Source: Aminobacterium mobile DSM 12262 (GTDB lineage Bacteria; Synergistota; Synergistia; Synergistales; Aminobacteriaceae). Taken from it: a DNA stretch of 64,000 bases. Below are positions 16,524 through 25,084 of this stretch, piece by piece. The translations under genes and the position numbers were made by a program. The stretch spans positions 312,501 through 376,500 of the forward strand of contig NZ_JAFZ01000002.1 in the NCBI RefSeq assembly GCF_000526395.1, given 5' to 3'. Position 1 is the first letter of the stretch; each line of letters starts with the position of its first letter. Below the pieces are notes generated by a model. That model searched no databases, was not told the origin of the DNA, and saw only the letters and a program-made list of their open reading frames with translations.

Positions 16524-17507
16524 CTACGCTTTAGCTTGTGGTTTTGAAAATTTATCTTTTAAAACGCTTAAAGAGATAACAAATATAAGGATTCCTCCCC
16601 ACAAAGCTATAGCTAAGTGAGCACTCATGCCCAACAAATTTAATCCGCTGGATATAACCTGTAAAACCACGAGAGCTATCACAAGCCCCGCAACTTTCCC
16701 AAAACCTCCATCTGGATTGATACCTCCAAGGACAGAAGCCAATACTGTTACAAGGAGATAGGAGCTACCGTATCCCGCTCGAGCCGAATTAAAACGGGAA
16801 ATCATTATAAGAGCTGCAATGCCACACAATATACCTGAAAGGATATAAACCTTTACAAGGACTTTTTTTACTTCTATTCCAGAAAAATCTGTAGCTTTAA
16901 TATTTGAACCTATCATATACACACCCACGCCAAAAGGTGTTTTCTCGAGAAATATAGACACGACTATCGCACAAAAGGCAAAGATAAAAAGAGGAACAGG
17001 AATACCTGCGATAGTTCCATTTCCAATGAAAAGAATCGGAGCGGGGAACCCAGAAATAACAGATCCTTTGGTGATCAAAACGCTTAGTCCCTCTACGACA
17101 GTCATGGTCCCTAATGTGGCCAAAATAGCAGATACCCCTATATAAGAGACAACAAATCCATTAATAGCTCCTACTATAAAGGACACGAAAAGAGCCGCAC
17201 TAAAAGCAAGCAAAATAACGAAGACCATACCACTGGCAGATATACCTTCATGGAGCATAGAGGTGAGTATATACGCTGCCGATATTCCCGCTACATTCGC
17301 CGTAGCAATAATAGATAAGTTAATACCGCCACTCACCATAGTTATCATCATGGCTATAGCAAGAATGCCTAATTCCGGGAGCTGAAAGGCCATAGACTGA
17401 AGATTTGCCATACTAAAAAATTGGCCATGAAGAACTAGAGAAAAGCCACTTACCAGCACGATGAGAAGCAAAAGTAAATTACGAAGTAAAGGATCACGCT
17501 TCCACAT
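16524..17507 (-). CDS. Sugar ABC transporter permease (RbsC/LsrD type), second of two
   Basis: A ~327-residue membrane permease of the CUT2 class. It has ~9-10 hydrophobic segments, the MITMVSGGINLSI motif near residue 60, and the C-terminal ASVLGGINPDGGFGKVAGLVIALVVLQ. ATG 17507 overlaps the end of the upstream permease by 14 bases and has GGAG just ahead. An extension to 17564 would run deep inside the other gene. It should pair with the first permease and the double-ATPase in the inner membrane. Confidence 0.88.
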   Translation of the reverse strand: MWKRDPLLRNLLLLLIVLVSGFSLVLHGQFFSMANLQSMAFQLPELGILAIAMMITMVSGGINLSIIATANVAGISAAYILTSMLHEGISASGMVFVILLAFSAALFVSFIVGAINGFVVSYIGVSAILATLGTMTVVEGLSVLITKGSVISGFPAPILFIGNGTIAGIPVPLFIFAFCAIVVSIFLEKTPFGVGVYMIGSNIKATDFSGIEVKKVLVKVYILSGILCGIAALIMISRFNSARAGYGSSYLLVTVLASVLGGINPDGGFGKVAGLVIALVVLQVISSGLNLLGMSAHLAIALWGGILIFVISLSVLKDKFSKPQAKA

Positions 17508-18498
17508 CAATATCCGCTCCCTTCCGCTCCTTGTTTTTGCTGTTCCAAGCGGTAACACTAACACTGATTAGAATCACAAAACCGATGACAATTTGATGCC
17601 AATAGGATGAAACCCCCAGGAGCGTCAATCCATTGGAAAGCACCGCAATTAAAGCTACACCCAGAAAGGTCCCTAGCAAAGACCCTGCACCACCTGCTAA
17701 ATTAGCTCCCCCCAGAACAACAGCTGCCAGAACTTCCAGCTCTCGCCCCACAATAGAGTTCGGTGCTACTGTTTGAACTACCTGAGCCTGGATAATAGCA
17801 GCCCAGGCCGCTACCAAACCCATATAACAATAAACAAAAACATGGATACCTAATATATTGAACCCCATGCGTTTGGCAGCCTCCTGATGACCGCCCATAG
17901 CGTAAATTCCACGTCCTAAAACAGTTTTATTTAATAGAAATGCAGTAACGGCAAAGGCTACTATAAGAGCCACTATTGGCATGGAAAGGCTATAAATATT
18001 CCCCGAACTACTTTGAAATCTGAAGAGTTCCCACCCATTCACAAACCACTCAGGAAAATCATACAGCCATTTACCCTTAGTAATAAAAATAAGCAATCCA
18101 TAAAAAATATTAAGGGTAGAAATAGTGATAATAATGGCCGAAACCTTTAAATAGTGAACAAGCAGACCGTTAATCGCTCCCAAAGTTATACCAATGGCTC
18201 CAGCCATGGCAAAAGCAGTAAACCAGCTTCCACCATGTTTGATAATATACATAGCCACCACATATTGGGCCACTGTAGCTGTCGCCGTAAAAGAAATATC
18301 GATACCACCCGATATAAGGACAACAAGCAGACCGGTAGCCATAATGCCTACAAAAGAATAGCTCACGAGCAAATCAAACAGATTCTCGAGAGAAAAGAAA
18401 TCTTCAGTAGCTACAGAAAGGAATGCCCCCATAAGAAACAACACTACGAGCAAATAAAATTCTCCACGTTTCATAAAGTTCAGTAGTTTAGTATTCAT
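17494..18498 (-). CDS. Sugar ABC transporter permease (RbsC/LsrC type), first of two
   Basis: A 334-residue CUT2-class permease with ~9-10 membrane segments. GLLVVLISGGIDISFTATATVAQY near residue 57 and AAVVLGGANLAGGAGSLLGTFLGVALIAVL near the C-terminus are family motifs. ATG 18498 overlaps the end of the ATPase gene by 11 bases, indicating tight coupling. Two different permeases, as here, are typical of AI-2 (LsrCD) and rhamnose (RhaPQ) importers, whereas ribose systems use a homodimer. Confidence 0.88.
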   Translation of the reverse strand: MNTKLLNFMKRGEFYLLVVLFLMGAFLSVATEDFFSLENLFDLLVSYSFVGIMATGLLVVLISGGIDISFTATATVAQYVVAMYIIKHGGSWFTAFAMAGAIGITLGAINGLLVHYLKVSAIIITISTLNIFYGLLIFITKGKWLYDFPEWFVNGWELFRFQSSSGNIYSLSMPIVALIVAFAVTAFLLNKTVLGRGIYAMGGHQEAAKRMGFNILGIHVFVYCYMGLVAAWAAIIQAQVVQTVAPNSIVGRELEVLAAVVLGGANLAGGAGSLLGTFLGVALIAVLSNGLTLLGVSSYWHQIVIGFVILISVSVTAWNSKNKERKGADIDVEA

Positions 18499-19984
18499 TG
18501 ATCTTCTGGGTCAACTCCTTTTCTGTAATTTGAGCGGGAAAGCATTCTCCAACAATATGTCCTTTTCTCATGACCAAAACACGATGGCAATTATAAAGAA
18601 CCTCCGGAACTTCATCTGATATTATAATGATCCCCATTCCCTGCAAGGCTAAATCTTTCACAACCTGATACAACCCATTCTTAGCAGCTATATCCACACC
18701 TACGGTAGGAGAGTCAAGAATTAGAATTCTGGGAGACGTAGCCAGCCACTTTGATAAAACTACCTTCTGCTGGTTGCCGCCAGACAAGGTTTTCACAGCT
18801 ATGTCAGGAGTCGAGACCTTAATATTCAATTCGTTAACCCATTTTTTAAAACACGATGCTTTTTTCTCCCGGTCAATGAGATTTCCCTTCCCGAGAATCT
18901 GATCCATAATCGTTAAAATCATATTATTATCTGCCGGCTGATCAAGAATAAGCCCCAAAGAAAGCCTATCTTCCGACACATACCCTATGCCAGCTGCAAT
19001 AGCATCTCTTTTATTAGATAGAGAAACCGGCCTCCCATCAAGACGAATCTCTCCGCTATCTGGAGGATTAGCCCCAAAAAGCGAGAGAGCCAATTCGGTG
19101 CGCCCGGATCCTAAAAGACCTGTAATCCCCAGAATCTCCCCTTCATGAAGAGAAAAAGAGATATCTTTATAGTTCTTTTCCTTGCAGAGGTTTTCTACCT
19201 CTAAAATAACCTCTTCCTTATTATATGGAGAGCAATTCACCTCATATTTAAACTGCTGACCTGTCATTAAAAACGCCAGTTTATGATCATCTAATTCTGA
19301 GGCTTCATAGACCCCGACTTTCTCTCCATCTCGAAGAACTGTCACTCGTTGGGCTATCTCCATAATTTCGTCGAGCCGGTGGCTTACAAATAATATCGTG
19401 ATTTTTCGAGATTGAAGATCCCGAACTACCCGAAAGAGAGCATCAACTTCATTCCGCGTAAGGGAAGCTGTCGGTTCATCCATAATGACAAGCCTCGCCT
19501 CATTGGCTATAGCCCGACAAATAGCCACTAACTGTCGATCTGCTATGGAGAGCTCTCCTACCGTTTTCTCTAATGGAAGAGAGATTCCTATTTTATTCAT
19601 CGCCGCTTCAGAACGCTGTATCAAATTCTTCCGGTCTACAAACATGCGGCCTTTCTCTAAATATTGGCCAATACCAATATTCTCCGCTACAGATAAATTA
19701 GGAAAAAGAGACAGGTCTTGATAAATAACCTGGATCCCCTTATTTATAGACTCCAAAGGAGTTAAATGGGAAAGAATCTCCCCATTAATATGAATTTCCG
19801 CTCCTTCTTCCGCCTGATATACCCCAGATATAATTTTAATAAGAGTGCTCTTACCTGACCCATTCCCTCCCACAAGGCAATGGATCTCCCCCTTATATAA
19901 ATCGAAATCCACACCTTTTAAGGCCTGAACTCCGCCAAAATTTTTACGAATATTTTTCAGCTCAAGGAATTTTTCTAGCTCCAT
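18488..19984 (-). CDS. Sugar ABC transporter ATPase with two ABC domains (RbsA/RhaT type)
   Basis: A ~498-residue tandem ATPase. The first domain has Walker A GGNGSGKST near residue 38 and Walker B RLVIMDEPTASL. The second has a degenerate P-loop (GLLGSGRTEL), signature LSGGNQQKVVLSKWL and Walker B ILILDSPTVGVD with the usual Glu replaced, as normal for the second half of CUT2 ATPases. The start is ATG 19984; GTG 19990 is also in frame. The gene is separated from the binding-protein gene by a hairpin at 20015-20045. Confidence 0.9.
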   Translation of the reverse strand: MELEKFLELKNIRKNFGGVQALKGVDFDLYKGEIHCLVGGNGSGKSTLIKIISGVYQAEEGAEIHINGEILSHLTPLESINKGIQVIYQDLSLFPNLSVAENIGIGQYLEKGRMFVDRKNLIQRSEAAMNKIGISLPLEKTVGELSIADRQLVAICRAIANEARLVIMDEPTASLTRNEVDALFRVVRDLQSRKITILFVSHRLDEIMEIAQRVTVLRDGEKVGVYEASELDDHKLAFLMTGQQFKYEVNCSPYNKEEVILEVENLCKEKNYKDISFSLHEGEILGITGLLGSGRTELALSLFGANPPDSGEIRLDGRPVSLSNKRDAIAAGIGYVSEDRLSLGLILDQPADNNMILTIMDQILGKGNLIDREKKASCFKKWVNELNIKVSTPDIAVKTLSGGNQQKVVLSKWLATSPRILILDSPTVGVDIAAKNGLYQVVKDLALQGMGIIIISDEVPEVLYNCHRVLVMRKGHIVGECFPAQITEKELTQKINEY

Positions 19985-20014
19985 CAACACCCATCAGTCC
20001 CCACTTACAAGATA

Positions 20015-20045
20015 AAGGTGCGGGTCGAACAAAGGCCCGCACCTT
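20015..20045 (-). terminator. Intercistronic hairpin between binding protein and ATPase genes
   Basis: AAGGTGCGGG (20015-20024) and CCCGCACCTT (20036-20045) form a perfect 10-bp stem with an 11-base loop. It lies in the 78-base gap after the binding-protein gene, where partial termination or 3'-end protection would give excess binding protein over membrane subunits. No strong U-run follows on the minus strand. Confidence 0.65.
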
Positions 20046-20062
20046 GTCTTTTATTATTCAGG

Positions 20063-21058
20063 CTAAAAACCGAGAGATTCGGCGTTCTCTGCCGTAATAT
20101 CGAGAATTTTATCGAACTTAAGTACTTTGCCCTTCGTCTCTGGATCTTCAAAAAGCTGGATAGCTCCAAGATCTTTTATTTCCATGCCATCGGTAATGGT
20201 CTTACCCTGAAGAATTTCTCGAGCTACTGCCACCATAGCATATCCTGCATCTGCTGGATCCCAAAGGTAGCCGTGGGTAATATATCCTTCCTTAAGATAT
20301 GGAGCAGCATGGCTCGGAATAACTGTTCCAACCACAGCAATCTGGCCTTTCATATCTTTCTTTTTAAGAGCCTGGGCGGCGCCGATGGGGCCAAGGCTTC
20401 CAAAACCAACGATACCCTTCAGGTTCGGATAGGTTTTTGTAAGCTCCATGGTCTTTTTGAAAGATTCCTCAACGCTCTCTCCACAAGGGATACGATCGGT
20501 AACGAGTTTCATTTCCGGATATTTAGCTTTTACATATTCAAGACCTACATTAGCCCAATAGTTGTGAAGAGGCACAGTCAAGCCACCTACAAAAAGAGCA
20601 AATTCTCCTTTGCCTCCCATAGCCTGGGCAAGAGTCTCGAAGTTTTCTTCTCCGAACTTTTTGCTGTCGATAAGCTCGATATCATAGTCGGCACCCTTCT
20701 GTTTGTCCGACTCGTGAGTTAAAACAATGATGCCTTTGGATCTGGCTTTCTCGAAGACAGGTTCAAGAGCCTTCGCATCATTGGGCACCACACAAATAGC
20801 GTCTACACCCTTGGCGATAAGGTCTTCTATAATTTTTACCTGCTGTGCCGGATCTGCATCGGAAGGTCCCTGCTGATAGGCCTTTACATCATCAAACTCT
20901 GCGTCAGCTTTTTTCACGCCTTCTTCCAAGCGGTTGAACCAAGGAATTCCATTAATTTTAACCACTACTGCGATTTCGTGCTCTTTAGCCAAAGCACAGC
21001 CTGTAAATACTAGAGCTAGGGCTAAGGCTAAAGCCATGATTCGTGTTACTCTTTTCAT
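20063..21058 (-). CDS. Periplasmic sugar-binding protein (AI-2/rhamnose-binding type)
   Basis: A 331-residue solute-binding protein. The first ~25 residues form a signal peptide (MKRVTRIMALALALALVF then TGCALAKE), cleaved either as a lipoprotein at Cys or at ALA-KE. The mature part has the type I fold: PSDADPAQQVKIIEDLIAKGVDAICVVPND, VLTHESD and GYLWDPADAGYAMVAVAREIL. The last resembles LsrB and RhaS binding proteins. ATG 21058 follows AAAGGAG at 10 bases; the upstream GTG 21067 sits too close to it. It delivers its sugar to the permease pair encoded downstream. Confidence 0.88.
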   Translation of the reverse strand: MKRVTRIMALALALALVFTGCALAKEHEIAVVVKINGIPWFNRLEEGVKKADAEFDDVKAYQQGPSDADPAQQVKIIEDLIAKGVDAICVVPNDAKALEPVFEKARSKGIIVLTHESDKQKGADYDIELIDSKKFGEENFETLAQAMGGKGEFALFVGGLTVPLHNYWANVGLEYVKAKYPEMKLVTDRIPCGESVEESFKKTMELTKTYPNLKGIVGFGSLGPIGAAQALKKKDMKGQIAVVGTVIPSHAAPYLKEGYITHGYLWDPADAGYAMVAVAREILQGKTITDGMEIKDLGAIQLFEDPETKGKVLKFDKILDITAENAESLGF

Positions 21059-21120
21059 GCTGTCCACACTCCTTTAGATTTTATGTAATTACTTGTTAAA
21101 GGGGGAAGTTCCCTTCCACC

Positions 21121-22590
21121 TCACAGCCTTTCCATAAAAACATTCAAAGCTTCTACCCAAAAAGACATGTTTTGAGGTTTATAAACTTTTAGATTCAAAG
21201 AATTTCGGACTATACGCCGTCCCTCTTCCAGACCAGATATAAGCCCTTGTGCCTTCAGCTGAGCTAGCATATTTCCCAGCGCAGTCGCTTCTATTGGTCC
21301 AGCTACAACAGTTTTACCGGAAGCATTCGCCGTAAATTGGCAAAGGAATTCTGCCTGAGACCCTCCCCCCACAATATGCACTACGTCTATAGCTGTCCCT
21401 AACGTTTTTTCTATGCCTTGGAGCACATAAGCGTGGTTTAAAGCAAGACTTTCATATATGGAACGCGCCATTTCGGCCACGCCCTCTGGAGCATCCTCTC
21501 CCCTATCTAGAAAGAACCCCCTAATTTCATCTGGCATATTAAGTGGATTCATAAAGCGGGGGTCGTCAGGATAAAAAATATGCTGTAACGGCTTCGCCAT
21601 CTCCGCTGCTTCATGGATTTCACTATAGGAAAGCTCCTTCCCTTCCTCCTCCCAAATACGACGACACTCTTGAATAAGCCACAAGCCGCAAAGAATTTTA
21701 TGATAAAAAATCTTATTTCCCACGCTACACTCATTGGTAAAATTAGCATTTAAAGAATGAGAACTTCGCTCTGGACTATCAAGCTCTCGCCCTAAGAGCG
21801 ACCAGGTCCCGGCACTGATCACAGCCGAAGCAGACGTTTCCGTGGGTGCAGCAGAAAGAGCTGAAGCCGTATCATGTCCGCCAACTGCCACCACTGTCAC
21901 CTCACTGCCCAATCCGGTTTCAGCTTGTACATAGGGAGATAGCGGCCCAATAATGGTTCCTGGAGATATTAAAGGGCACAAGAAATGGTGAGGAATCTCT
22001 AGGCACTCTAAAAGTCCTCGATCCCACGACCGCGTCGCTGGATCAAGAAACTGAGAGGTAGACGCTATTGTAATCTCGTTAAAATATTGGCCTGTAAGAA
22101 AATATGTAAATAAATCTGGAGGGAATAAGAGTTTTTCTGCCTGATTTAAAAGCCAAGGTCGGCTTTTCTTTTCGGCAAAAAGCTGAACAAGAGAGTTGAA
22201 CTGAATGAACATAATACCTGTACGAGAATAAATTTCTTCCCGCGCAACATTTTGAAAAATTTCACTGTAAAGCCCTTCTGTCCTCGGATCTCGATAGTGA
22301 TGTACTGGCGCCATAAGTTGTCCTGTTTTATCAACAAAAGCACAATCGACGCCCCAAGTATCTATACCTACAGTAAAGGGGGCTCCTTGCGCTAACTGTC
22401 CCGCATTTCTTAGAGCTACCAACATTTCATCGTATATTCTTAAGATATCCCAATACCAAGAACCGTTGAGTCGAATAGGGCCATTAGGAAAAGAATGGAT
22501 CACTTCAAAAGAGAGCTGGCCATCTTTGTAAGTTCCCCATAAAGCCCTTCCCGTCGAACTGCCGAGGTCAAAAGCAAGAAGGTGCGTCAT
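21121..22590 (-). CDS. rhaB: Rhamnulokinase-type FGGY kinase
   Basis: A ~489-residue sugar kinase. It opens LLAFDLGSSTGRALWGTY, and has GIDTWGVDCAFVD and YRDPRTEGL, strong RhaB signatures. VGGHDTASALSAAP and VHIVGGGSQAEFLCQFTANA follow in the ATP site. RhaB phosphorylates L-rhamnulose at O-1. The start is uncertain: ATG 22590 best fits family length, while 22605 and 22623 are in frame and 22623 overlaps the upstream aldolase gene. The neighbouring aldolase would split the 1-phosphate. No isomerase is present in the operon. Confidence 0.87.
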   Translation of the reverse strand: MTHLLAFDLGSSTGRALWGTYKDGQLSFEVIHSFPNGPIRLNGSWYWDILRIYDEMLVALRNAGQLAQGAPFTVGIDTWGVDCAFVDKTGQLMAPVHHYRDPRTEGLYSEIFQNVAREEIYSRTGIMFIQFNSLVQLFAEKKSRPWLLNQAEKLLFPPDLFTYFLTGQYFNEITIASTSQFLDPATRSWDRGLLECLEIPHHFLCPLISPGTIIGPLSPYVQAETGLGSEVTVVAVGGHDTASALSAAPTETSASAVISAGTWSLLGRELDSPERSSHSLNANFTNECSVGNKIFYHKILCGLWLIQECRRIWEEEGKELSYSEIHEAAEMAKPLQHIFYPDDPRFMNPLNMPDEIRGFFLDRGEDAPEGVAEMARSIYESLALNHAYVLQGIEKTLGTAIDVVHIVGGGSQAEFLCQFTANASGKTVVAGPIEATALGNMLAQLKAQGLISGLEEGRRIVRNSLNLKVYKPQNMSFWVEALNVFMERL

Positions 22591-22609
22591 ATCCCCTTGT
22601 ATCATTGGT

Positions 22610-23251
22610 CTATTGTTGTCCATACCCTGCAAACTTGCGAACGACCTCAGCCATTTCCTCATCTGGAAGAATCACTGGCTCTCCAATACACTTCGTTCGA
22701 TAATAAATCTCAGACACCAACTCTATCTCCTCTGCAGTACCAAAAGCTCCGGGAAGAGTCGCACCTACTGCAAGCAATCCGTGATTGGCCATAAGAACCG
22801 CATTATATTGTCCTATGGACTCTGCCACGTTATGAGCAAGTTCTGGAGTTCCATAGGTGGCATAAGACGCTAAAGGAACTTTATTTCCTGAAAATCCAAT
22901 GAGATAATGAACAGCAGGAAGTTCCCATCTTAAACAAGCGATAGTTGTAGCAAAAACAGAGTGGGTATGCACAACGGCACAAACATCGCTCCTTTTATGA
23001 TATAAAGCTAGATGCATAGCAGTTTCACTGGAAGGTTTTTTTACACCCTCTATAATATTCCCTTCAATATCCATCACCAAAACATCTTCTGGTTCCATCT
23101 CGAAGTAATCGATCCCGGTCGGGGTAATGGCTACTTCTCCACGGACTCTATCAAAAATACTAATATTGCCTCCTGTTCCTGTTGTCAACCTAGAAGTAAC
23201 CATTTTTTGACAATATTCCACTATCGCTTCTCGTTCAGAACGAAGTCGCAT
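22610..23251 (-). CDS. fucA: Class II aldolase, fuculose/rhamnulose-1-phosphate type
   Basis: A 213-residue Zn2+ aldolase that would split a ketose-1-phosphate to DHAP and an aldehyde. The sequence has TTGTGGNISIF near the N-terminus, TPTGIDYFEM, KPSSETAMHLALY with the catalytic Glu, zinc ligands in VVHTHSVFAT, and ANHGLLAVG. Length and motifs match FucA-like proteins. ATG 23251 follows GGGAGG; an upstream ATG at 23269 lacks a site. It is the first gene of the operon. Whether the substrate is rhamnulose- or fuculose-1-phosphate is not decidable here. Confidence 0.88.
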   Translation of the reverse strand: MRLRSEREAIVEYCQKMVTSRLTTGTGGNISIFDRVRGEVAITPTGIDYFEMEPEDVLVMDIEGNIIEGVKKPSSETAMHLALYHKRSDVCAVVHTHSVFATTIACLRWELPAVHYLIGFSGNKVPLASYATYGTPELAHNVAESIGQYNAVLMANHGLLAVGATLPGAFGTAEEIELVSEIYYRTKCIGEPVILPDEEMAEVVRKFAGYGQQ

Positions 23252-23402
23252 TTTATATCCTCCCATCATTTCACTCTATAAACTATAAAAGAAGTGTCAC
23301 ATAATCGTACACTAAAGATAGCCATAATATGCGACTATTGCAATGGCAAGACCAACGATTCCCGTATCTTATCAGCTGAGATATAGCCAAAATAATGGTC
23401 CT

Positions 23403-23424
23403 AAATGCGGAAATCGCATTTTTT
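23403..23424. terminator. Short terminator-like hairpin
   Basis: AAATGCG (23403-23409) pairs with CGCATTT (23415-23421) with Ts after it on the plus side. It lies 40 bases downstream of the minus-strand phosphoesterase gene, which has fewer Us on its own side. Confidence 0.4.
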
Positions 23425-23462
23425 AGAGGAAAGCATTGATGTTTGTGAAAAAAAGGAAGGTA

Positions 23463-24497
23463 TTAACATGTCATTTCTTTATATTCCATTTTTAGAGCTA
23501 TTAGAAGGTAATAATATCCTTTTTTCTGAGCATTTTCTATGGCTATTTCCATATTTTGCGGGGTTGCCCGACGAATTAGCCTTTGGAAAGACATGACATC
23601 CCTGCCATCAAGAGTTTTCCCATACTTCAGCCATGCATTCAGCAGGTCTCCGTGGTTATCTATAACGTCAAGAAGAGATTGAGACTGAAGTAAAATCTGG
23701 GTAAGGCTTTTTTCTTGAGGTTCTTTAAGAGGCAAACTGCCAGAAGAAGTAAGCCCTTCCTCAATAGGCACTACGAAGCGATATAAGGCTTGGAAACACT
23801 TCCGAGGAACAACATCTATACAAAAAGGTGGAGTTTGGACATGCAAGTGGCCAAAGTACCACCTCCGAAAAGAGAGACGAGAAACAATTGTATTGAGATA
23901 AATAGCTACAGGATCCCTGGGCACATGAGCAAGTTTCAGCTTTGCGCCGATATATTTCTTATGGCAAAGCTCTATTAATACTAGATTTGGGGCCATATGG
24001 GTAAAAACATAATCAACTTTCCATTGAACCTGATCTAAAGACTGCCACCCCCTCGCCATCTCTTCCTCTGAGGGAATTTCTCGTTCCCACCATGAAATAC
24101 CAGGTCTCCGCATATTTTTATCGAGACTTAAAGCCCCTCCGAAGCAAAAACAGCGAAATCCCTCTATAGTGTATATATATCCTCGTTTTAGATGGAATAT
24201 ATTGTCAGATACAACTCCAACGGAATTTCCAAAGCGTTCTATTTCTGGAAGATGATCAAGACGTGTAAAGTTTTCGTGATTTCCATCAATAAATAAGGTA
24301 TTCCATGGCATGGAAGAAAGCCAGGTAAGCCACTTTTGTTCTCGTTCCGTAAGGCAAGGATCGAATAAAAGGCCAAAATCACCCATAATTACAAGGTGAT
24401 CTTCTGGGGTGAGATATTTCCCCACTGTATAATAAAAAGGCAATAGTTCATCTATCTCCACTGTTCCATGTTTATCGCCTGTTACATAAATAGACAT
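23463..24497 (-). CDS. Calcineurin-like metallophosphoesterase
   Basis: A 344-residue protein. The N-terminal ~230 residues carry metallophosphoesterase motifs in order: VTGDKHG, MGDFGLLF, DGNHENF (GNHE), FTHMAP and YFGHLHVQ (GHLH), ligands for a two-metal site. The last ~100 residues are a separate region (SLTQILLQSQSLLDVIDNHGDLLNAWLKYGK...) that I do not recognise. ATG 24497 follows GGGAGGG; a frame extension to 24536 lacks support. The first block reads GDKHG where most family members have GDxHG. The substrate is unknown. It is monocistronic. Confidence 0.85.
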   Translation of the reverse strand: MSIYVTGDKHGTVEIDELLPFYYTVGKYLTPEDHLVIMGDFGLLFDPCLTEREQKWLTWLSSMPWNTLFIDGNHENFTRLDHLPEIERFGNSVGVVSDNIFHLKRGYIYTIEGFRCFCFGGALSLDKNMRRPGISWWEREIPSEEEMARGWQSLDQVQWKVDYVFTHMAPNLVLIELCHKKYIGAKLKLAHVPRDPVAIYLNTIVSRLSFRRWYFGHLHVQTPPFCIDVVPRKCFQALYRFVVPIEEGLTSSGSLPLKEPQEKSLTQILLQSQSLLDVIDNHGDLLNAWLKYGKTLDGRDVMSFQRLIRRATPQNMEIAIENAQKKGYYYLLIALKMEYKEMTC

Positions 24498-24629
24498 GAG
24501 CCCTCCCTTAAGAATAGCGTAGATAAATAATATCATAAATAGTTAAACAAATTGTTTTCGCATTTCATTGCTTTAGCTCGATAAAGAACAGCTTCTTGAA
24601 AAAGATGCCTTTAGAGAGGATCATTCAAT

Positions 24630-24667
24630 TAAAAAAGGTGGATGCCCCTTACGGGACACCCACCTTT
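24630..24667 (-). terminator. Terminator of the cold-shock gene
   Basis: AAAGGTGG (24634-24641) and CCACCTTT (24660-24667), with an inner CCC/GGG stem, end in a U-run on the minus strand. Confidence 0.8.
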
Positions 24668-24695
24668 ATCCTTCAAGTTGTATTAAAGGGAACTC

Positions 24696-24896
24696 CTACA
24701 GAGGTCTAACGTTGCTAGCCTGTGGACCTTTCTGACCAGACTCAACATCGAAAGAAACCTTCTGCCCTTCGTCAAGAGTCTTAAAGCCATCAACCTGAAT
24801 AGCACTAAAATGGACAAAATAATCTTTCCCATCTTCGCCGGTGATAAAACCATAGCCCTTGCTGCCGTTAAACCATTTTACTGTTCCTTGTGTCAA
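24696..24896 (-). CDS. Cold-shock protein (CspA family)
   Basis: A 66-residue single cold-shock domain. It has [15 protein letters not shown] (RNP1-like KGYGFI) and DYFVHFSAI (RNP2-like VHFS), and ends ASNVRPL. These aromatic motifs bind single-stranded RNA or DNA, and the protein likely acts as an RNA chaperone. The start is TTG 24896 behind AGGAGG; a longer reading frame upstream to 25004 has no ribosome site and would add 36 unlike residues. It has its own promoter (24949-24977) with a ~45-base leader. Confidence 0.93.
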   Translation of the reverse strand: MTQGTVKWFNGSKGYGFITGEDGKDYFVHFSAIQVDGFKTLDEGQKVSFDVESGQKGPQASNVRPL

Positions 24897-24948
24897 AATG
24901 TTGCCTCCTAAAAATGTTATTGTGCTGCTGTTATTTTGCAACTTAGTA

Positions 24949-24977
24949 AGTTTACAGGAGAAAATGATAATAGTCAA
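24949..24977 (-). promoter_or_regulatory. Promoter of the cold-shock gene
   Basis: TTGACT (24977-24972), a 17-base spacer and TAAACT (24954-24949) on the minus strand. Confidence 0.65.
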
Positions 24978-25084
24978 GAAAGTTTTTGAAATTTGTACGG
25001 ACAAATCTCGTTAAGTTTCTATTTCGCTTTGCTACTCCTTTAAACCGAACGAAAGAAATGACAGCACACACTGATAATTCCCTG

